Notes under the pieces: generated by a model | What the model was told of the DNA's origin: nothing | The model's input: only the letters and a program-made list of their open reading frames with translations | Databases searched by the model: none | Translations under genes and position numbers: made by a program | Shown: positions 60,092 to 64,000 of the stretch, one piece after another | Numbering within the stretch: position 1 is the stretch's first letter | Layout: each line of letters begins with the position of its first letter | Assembly: GCF_002741055.1 (NCBI RefSeq) | Contig: NZ_CP016809.1 | Span: 5,992,501-6,056,500, forward strand | Source of the DNA: Paenibacillus ihbetae | Lineage (GTDB): Bacteria; Bacillota; Bacilli; Paenibacillales; Paenibacillaceae | Length of the DNA: 64,000 bases | Reading direction: 5' to 3'

Positions 60092-61756
60092 ATGAAGCCC
60101 GGAAAGCCGTTACTGGTCATATCTACCGTATTAGCTTTCGTTTGCATAATCGTTGTTTTTGCAAACCTAGCGAGTCGTGGCCAAGACGATTCAAAAATGT
60201 TTAACCAGGAGCTGAGTGACAAGATGAGTGATGAAATCAAAGCCGGCAAAACAGGAACTGAAATGATGGGCCAGGGAAGCAGCGGCAATGTTGCGAGCCG
60301 GGATGCGGACAGCACCCGCGGGGAGGCTGCGGCCGCAATCGGCAAGATTCCGCCGAACGGGAATCCGGTCGTCTCCCATAAATTCGGCGCGGATCCCTAT
60401 GCGCTGGCAGTTGACGGACGTGTTTATTTATATAACACGTACGACGCATTGGAGTATGACGGTGACGGGGATGTCAAGGACAACAGCTACAGCACGATCA
60501 ACAAGCTGTCCGTCATCTCTTCCTCGGACCTGGTCAACTGGACCGATCACGGAGCAATCCAGGTCGCAGGACCGACCGGCGCTGCCACATGGGCAACGCA
60601 ATCGTGGGCGCCTGCAGCCGCGCACAAGGTGATTGACGGCGAGGACCGCTTCTTCTTGTATTTTGCCAACAATGCCAGCGGCATCGGCGTGCTGACGAGC
60701 GACAGCCCTGTTGGCCCGTGGACGGATCCGATCGGAAAGCCGCTGATCACCAGAAACACGCCGGGCGTGGAAGGTGTCACGTGGCTGTTTGACCCCGCCG
60801 TGCTCGTTGACGACGACGGGAAAGCTTATATCTACTTTGGCGGCGGCATTCCGGAAGGCGAAGCCGAAATGCCGAATACGGCTCGCGTCATGCAGCTTGG
60901 CGACGATATGATCAGCGTGCTTGGCGAAGCCGTCACGATTCCGGCTCCTTATATGTTCGAGGATTCAGGAATTAACAAATTTGACGGAAAGTATTACTAT
61001 ACGTACTGCTCCAATTTCTCGGAAGGAACGCGGCCGGAGAACAGTCCGCCTCCCGGCGAAATCGCCTATATGGTCAGTGAGCATCCGATGGGCCCATGGA
61101 CGTATCAAGGGACCATTTTGAAAAATCCCGGGCATTTCTTCGGGGTCGGAGGGAATAATCATCACGCCATCTTTCAGTTCCAACAGAACTGGTATATTGC
61201 CTATCACGCCCAAACGTTGTCAAAATCCATGGGAGTTCCGAAAGGCTATCGCTCAACCCATCTGAACCGCGTTTATTTCGAGACGGACGGTAGCATCCGG
61301 GAGATAGACGCTGACATGGAAGGCGTGAAGGGGGTCCAGCCGCACAATCCCTTCCAGCGAACGGAGGCAGTAACGATGGCATGGAATGCCGGAATTCAAG
61401 TCAATCCGTCTACTGCTGCTGAAGACTCGCAGGACAGCCCGATATTGGCGGTCACGGACATCCACGACCGGGATTGGATCGCAGTGACCAATGTTGATTT
61501 CGGAAAAGGAGCATCCGCGTTTACGGCTTGGGTCTCGGGAGTGGAAGGAGGAGGAAGCCTGGAGCTTCGGCTGGATCATCCGGAAGGAGAACGGATCGGC
61601 ACAGTGAACGTACCGCCAGCATCCGGTGCGAAGCAGCGTCAGGAAATATCCATTGAAGTTTCAGGCGCATCCGGCATCCATCATCTTTACTTCGTATTTA
61701 CCGGAAAGCAGGATCAGAAGTTATTTGATTTCGAAGCATGGCAATTTGAGTTGTGA
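60092..61756 (+). CDS. GH43 family glycosidase with CBM6-like C-terminus
   Basis: A 554-residue enzyme. A membrane span (about 6-26) with no lipobox suggests anchoring or an uncleaved signal. A linker leads to a five-bladed propeller GH43 domain: Asp101 in KFGADPYALAVDG (general base), Asp234 in WLFDPAVLVDDDG (pKa modulator) and Glu290 in YMFEDSGINKFDG (general acid). Residues 420-554 are a CBM6-like beta-sandwich (WIAVTNVDFGKGASAFTAWV, GGGSLELRLD). GH43 enzymes with this combination act on arabinoxylan or xylo-oligosaccharides; the subfamily is not settled. Ribosome site AAGGAGGGCG. Confidence 0.85.
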   Translation: MKPGKPLLVISTVLAFVCIIVVFANLASRGQDDSKMFNQELSDKMSDEIKAGKTGTEMMGQGSSGNVASRDADSTRGEAAAAIGKIPPNGNPVVSHKFGADPYALAVDGRVYLYNTYDALEYDGDGDVKDNSYSTINKLSVISSSDLVNWTDHGAIQVAGPTGAATWATQSWAPAAAHKVIDGEDRFFLYFANNASGIGVLTSDSPVGPWTDPIGKPLITRNTPGVEGVTWLFDPAVLVDDDGKAYIYFGGGIPEGEAEMPNTARVMQLGDDMISVLGEAVTIPAPYMFEDSGINKFDGKYYYTYCSNFSEGTRPENSPPPGEIAYMVSEHPMGPWTYQGTILKNPGHFFGVGGNNHHAIFQFQQNWYIAYHAQTLSKSMGVPKGYRSTHLNRVYFETDGSIREIDADMEGVKGVQPHNPFQRTEAVTMAWNAGIQVNPSTAAEDSQDSPILAVTDIHDRDWIAVTNVDFGKGASAFTAWVSGVEGGGSLELRLDHPEGERIGTVNVPPASGAKQRQEISIEVSGASGIHHLYFVFTGKQDQKLFDFEAWQFEL

Positions 61757-61800
61757 TTGCATATATACATCCCGTCCATTCATAACGTGACGATGGCAAG

Positions 61801-61838
61801 CTAAAAAGGCGCTCGCGTGTCAAGCAGCGCCTTTTTAG
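61801..61838. terminator. Bidirectional terminator between GH43 and the AraC gene
   Basis: CTAAAAAGGCGCT pairs perfectly with AGCGCCTTTTTAG (13 bp), giving T-runs on both strands between convergent genes. Confidence 0.85.
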
Positions 61839-61866
61839 GTGCTTCAGGTAAAAATGTACGTACAAG

Positions 61867-62640
61867 TTAGTGCTGGCCAGAGGCAACGGGAACCGTACGG
61901 GATCCATGCAATTTTCTATACATGTTAGCGCTTACGCCGGCATAAGTCTTGAATTTTTTATAGAACCAATCCATATCGTTGTATCCCACCGCGTCAGCGA
62001 TTTCGTATATCTTCATGTCGGTATGCGTCAGCAAGAATTTCGCTTTCTCCATTCGCTGCTGCAGCAGATATTCGTTAAACGTCATTTTCTCGTGGAACTT
62101 GAACTTCTGCACCAAGTAGGAATAGTTGAAATGCATCCGCTCGGCAATTTCTTTTAAGGTGATGTTTTGGTACATCGAATCCTTCAAGTATTCCTTGACC
62201 TCTTGAATGACCTGATCCTCCTTTTCCGCATGGACATGGGACAATCTATTTTCCGGATGCCCGTCACCGGAATGGGTTGCCGGCGAGATCATCCGCAAGC
62301 AAGTGTTGAGCTCTTCGACCGTGAACGGTGCAGGCAGATAATCATGAACTTGCAGCTGCAAGGCTTTCCGGGTCCAATAAAAATCCGTGCTGCCTCCGGT
62401 AACAATGATGGGAACCTGGCTTACGCACCGGATGTTTGCGCATAACTCCATACCTTCGGAATCTGAACCGAGCGCATGGATAATCACCAAGGTGTAAGGC
62501 TCCAAAGCAATGAATTGCATGGCGGACGAGGAGGACCTGACGCAGCGGAGCCGCGAGCATCTCAACGCATTCCAATCCGGCCGGATTCCCGGTGTTGCTT
62601 CATCATGGGATTCCAGATCAACAAACAGAACATCGTGCAC
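61867..62640 (-). CDS. Orphan AraC regulator with degenerate receiver domain (2)
   Basis: A 257-residue paralogue of the regulator at 40837. The receiver-like part has LVIIHALGSDSEG where the phospho-acceptor aspartate should be, and YLPAPFTVEEL where the lysine should be; the C-terminal AraC domain is intact (FNYSYLVQKFKFHEKMTFNE, GYNDMDWFYKKFKTYAG). I use the GTG at 62640, which follows TTGGGGGGAAG and gives the same N-terminus as the paralogue; the frame is open to 62694. No kinase is linked. It is divergent from the GH10 gene. Confidence 0.8.
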   Translation of the reverse strand: MHDVLFVDLESHDEATPGIRPDWNALRCSRLRCVRSSSSAMQFIALEPYTLVIIHALGSDSEGMELCANIRCVSQVPIIVTGGSTDFYWTRKALQLQVHDYLPAPFTVEELNTCLRMISPATHSGDGHPENRLSHVHAEKEDQVIQEVKEYLKDSMYQNITLKEIAERMHFNYSYLVQKFKFHEKMTFNEYLLQQRMEKAKFLLTHTDMKIYEIADAVGYNDMDWFYKKFKTYAGVSANMYRKLHGSRTVPVASGQH

Positions 62641-62716
62641 AAAAGCTTCCCCCCAACTTCGTTGTAATAACGCTTTCATACGGTTTGATAACATTATGGG
62701 GAACGGAAACCCGAAT

Positions 62717-62766
62717 CACAATGTGCCGATTTTTATATTTCTAACCGATATTTACTTCTTACATAA
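62717..62766. promoter_or_regulatory. Conserved block shared with the unit B promoter region (copy 2)
   Basis: CACAATGTGC (62717-62726) and CTAACCGATATTTACTTCTT (from 62741), same order and 24-base offset as at 41618. On the minus strand TAAATATCGG and TAAAAATCGG repeat 19 bases apart. With the promoter at 62840 it is all I can identify in the 308-base gap 62641-62948. Confidence 0.6.
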
Positions 62767-62839
62767 ATATAAGGGGCCTGTGTACGCGGAAGAAACATTG
62801 GCAACCCGAGATTGGACGGGTGAACGATCCCAAATTTGG

Positions 62840-62872
62840 CAGGTTGTTTCAATAAAATGTAAGCGCTAATAT
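62840..62872 (+). promoter_or_regulatory. Xylanase promoter with embedded cre-like site
   Basis: TTGTTT (62844-62849), 17-base spacer, TAATAT (62867-62872). CAGGTTGTT and AAATGTAAGCGCTAA sit 15 bases apart exactly as in the unit B promoter. The second is cre-like and would allow CcpA repression. Confidence 0.55.
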
Positions 62873-62948
62873 GGAGTTATGATTTATTCGGGCCGGGTCC
62901 CATAGCGGGATCCCTATCACTTGCTCGAAGTGGAAAGGAGGTCATGCT

Positions 62949-64000
62949 TTGCTTCGAATGCCTAAACGCGGCCGATGGGCGGCCACGGCAGTGGCAGCTG
63001 CGGTAGCAGCGTCCGTCGTTGTCCTGTTAATCCTGCCCCAAATGGGCAGCCGTGACAAGCCCCCCGCCGAAAGTCAGGCCCCAGGAAAACCGGGGGAAGG
63101 AGCAGCGGAGCTAACAGGGGATTCCGATGCGTCGAACGGAAAACCGAATGCCGAACCCCCTGCCGGCACTAATCAAACGGCGTCAACTGAGTCGAAGACA
63201 CAACAGTCCTTAGCGCAAGATATTCCCTCGCTGCATGAACTTTTTGAGGAGGATTTTCCGATCGGCGCCGCGATCGAACCGAACCAGACGAGCGGTCCTT
63301 CATCGGAATTGCTGAAGAAGCATGTCCGCTGGCTGGTGGCGGAGAACGTCATGAAGCCGGATGCGATCCAGCCGTCGGAAGGCCAATTTATATGGACAAA
63401 TGCCGACCGGATCGTGGAATTTGCCAAGGAGAACAACATGCAGGTCCGTTTCCATACGCTGGTCTGGCATACCCAAGTCGGGGCATGGTTTTTCCAAGAT
63501 GCGGAAGGCAAGCCGATGGTGGATGAGACAGATCCCAAGCGACAGGAAGCGAACAAAAAATTGCTGCTTGAACGCCTGGATACCCACGTAAGGACGATCG
63601 TCGGCCGATATAAGGACGACATTACGTCTTGGGACGTAGTGAATGAAGTCATTGAACCGGGGGATCCGGACGGAATGCGCGCGAGCGAATGGTATAAAAT
63701 AGCCGGTACCGATTACATCGCAACGGCATTCCGAGCGGCTCGGGAAGCCGGAGGACCCGAAGCAAAGCTATATATTAACGATTACGGCACGGATAACCCT
63801 CTGAAAAGGGACCTTTTGTTTCAGCTGGTGAAAGATTTGCTGGAGCAAGGTGTTCCGATCGACGGGGTCGGACATCAGACGCATATTGACATTTATGGCC
63901 CATCGGTGGATTCCATCATCACCTCGATGCGAAAATTCGCGGAGCTGGGCCTCGACAATCTTGTCACCGAGCTCGATATGAGCATTTATGCGTGGAATGA
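62949..64000 (+). CDS. GH10 endo-beta-1,4-xylanase, membrane-anchored, 3' end cut by the window
   Basis: At least 350 residues. A basic N-terminus and one hydrophobic span (about residues 9-33, VAAAVAASVVVLLILP) come first, then a Pro/Glu/Ser linker to about residue 90, and a GH10 barrel. The acid/base Glu233 is in SWDVVNEVIEP and the nucleophile Glu341 in LVTELDMSIY, just before the window end; HTLVWHTQVGAWFF is also typical. It cuts internal xylan bonds. TTG start at 62949 seven bases after AAAGGAGG; the ATG at 62958 is too far. The C-terminus is not seen. Confidence 0.9.
   Translation, partial: MLRMPKRGRWAATAVAAAVAASVVVLLILPQMGSRDKPPAESQAPGKPGEGAAELTGDSDASNGKPNAEPPAGTNQTASTESKTQQSLAQDIPSLHELFEEDFPIGAAIEPNQTSGPSSELLKKHVRWLVAENVMKPDAIQPSEGQFIWTNADRIVEFAKENNMQVRFHTLVWHTQVGAWFFQDAEGKPMVDETDPKRQEANKKLLLERLDTHVRTIVGRYKDDITSWDVVNEVIEPGDPDGMRASEWYKIAGTDYIATAFRAAREAGGPEAKLYINDYGTDNPLKRDLLFQLVKDLLEQGVPIDGVGHQTHIDIYGPSVDSIITSMRKFAELGLDNLVTELDMSIYAWN

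Noticed and set aside
1..64000. rRNA, tRNA, insertion sequences, prophage or integrase genes
   Set aside because: Looked for through conserved motifs and protein families in all frames; none recognised in this window.

Overview
The window looks like a chromosome segment of a Paenibacillus-type, spore-forming, low-to-mid GC Gram-positive soil bacterium. The reasons are strong AGGAGG-type ribosome binding sites with frequent GTG and TTG starts, a CotH/CotB-like spore-coat locus, an SLH surface protein, an HPr kinase relative, YesM/YesN-type two-component pairs beside carbohydrate ABC transporters that lack their own ATPase, and anchored xylan-degrading enzymes. This assignment is an inference from gene content. 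I saw no rRNA, tRNA, insertion sequence, prophage or CRISPR array.

Layout. 1-33.4 kb is a mosaic of short, mostly monocistronic housekeeping and accessory genes: radical SAM protein, phosphatase and methyltransferase; a spore-coat block (CotH kinase divergent from two CotB-like proteins, 3.1-6.1 kb); a saccharopine-dehydrogenase-like enzyme; an ArsB-like pump with a 51-residue membrane peptide; LysR regulator divergent from a deaminase; a histidine kinase/response regulator pair followed by an SLH protein; a divergent HprK paralogue; a FusB/FusC-type EF-G-binding protein behind a leader peptide and alternative stem-loops; HD, GyrI-like, VOC and GNAT proteins; a large secreted protein; a LytS/LytTR pair next to a CstA-family carrier; a four-gene cluster resembling the accessory and light-chain genes of methylamine dehydrogenase (28.6-30.9 kb); and a spermidine-synthase-like protein and a TauE/SafE permease.

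33.5-64 kb is one carbohydrate (probably xylan/arabinoxylan) utilisation region. Unit A (33.66-40.76 kb) has a lipoprotein binding protein, two permeases, a YesM-type kinase and a YesN-type regulator. Unit B (41.83-54.62 kb) has a lipoprotein binding protein, a membrane-anchored binding protein fused to carbohydrate-binding-like modules, two permeases, an NHL/TPR protein, a Yip1-like membrane protein, a DUF5696-like lipoprotein and two further permeases. Unit C (54.78-59.92 kb) is a paralogue of unit A that has lost or never had permeases: binding protein, kinase, regulator. A GH43/CBM6-like enzyme and a GH10 xylanase (cut by the window end) follow. Two orphan AraC regulators with degenerate receiver domains sit divergently in front of unit B and of the xylanase, and the two divergent promoter regions share blocks at conserved spacing.

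Working model (inference): anchored GH10 and GH43 enzymes cut arabinoxylan at the cell surface. Binding proteins and permeases import oligosaccharides, powered by an ATPase encoded elsewhere. Units A and C sense ligands through their kinases, the orphan AraC proteins control unit B and the xylanase, and cre-like sites at several promoters add CcpA repression. The most unusual items are the methylamine-dehydrogenase-like cluster whose light-chain homologue keeps twelve cysteines but lacks the cofactor tryptophans, the fusion binding protein with the NHL/Yip1/DUF5696 block, the twin orphan-regulator promoters, and the putative antibiotic-responsive leader of the FusB-type gene.
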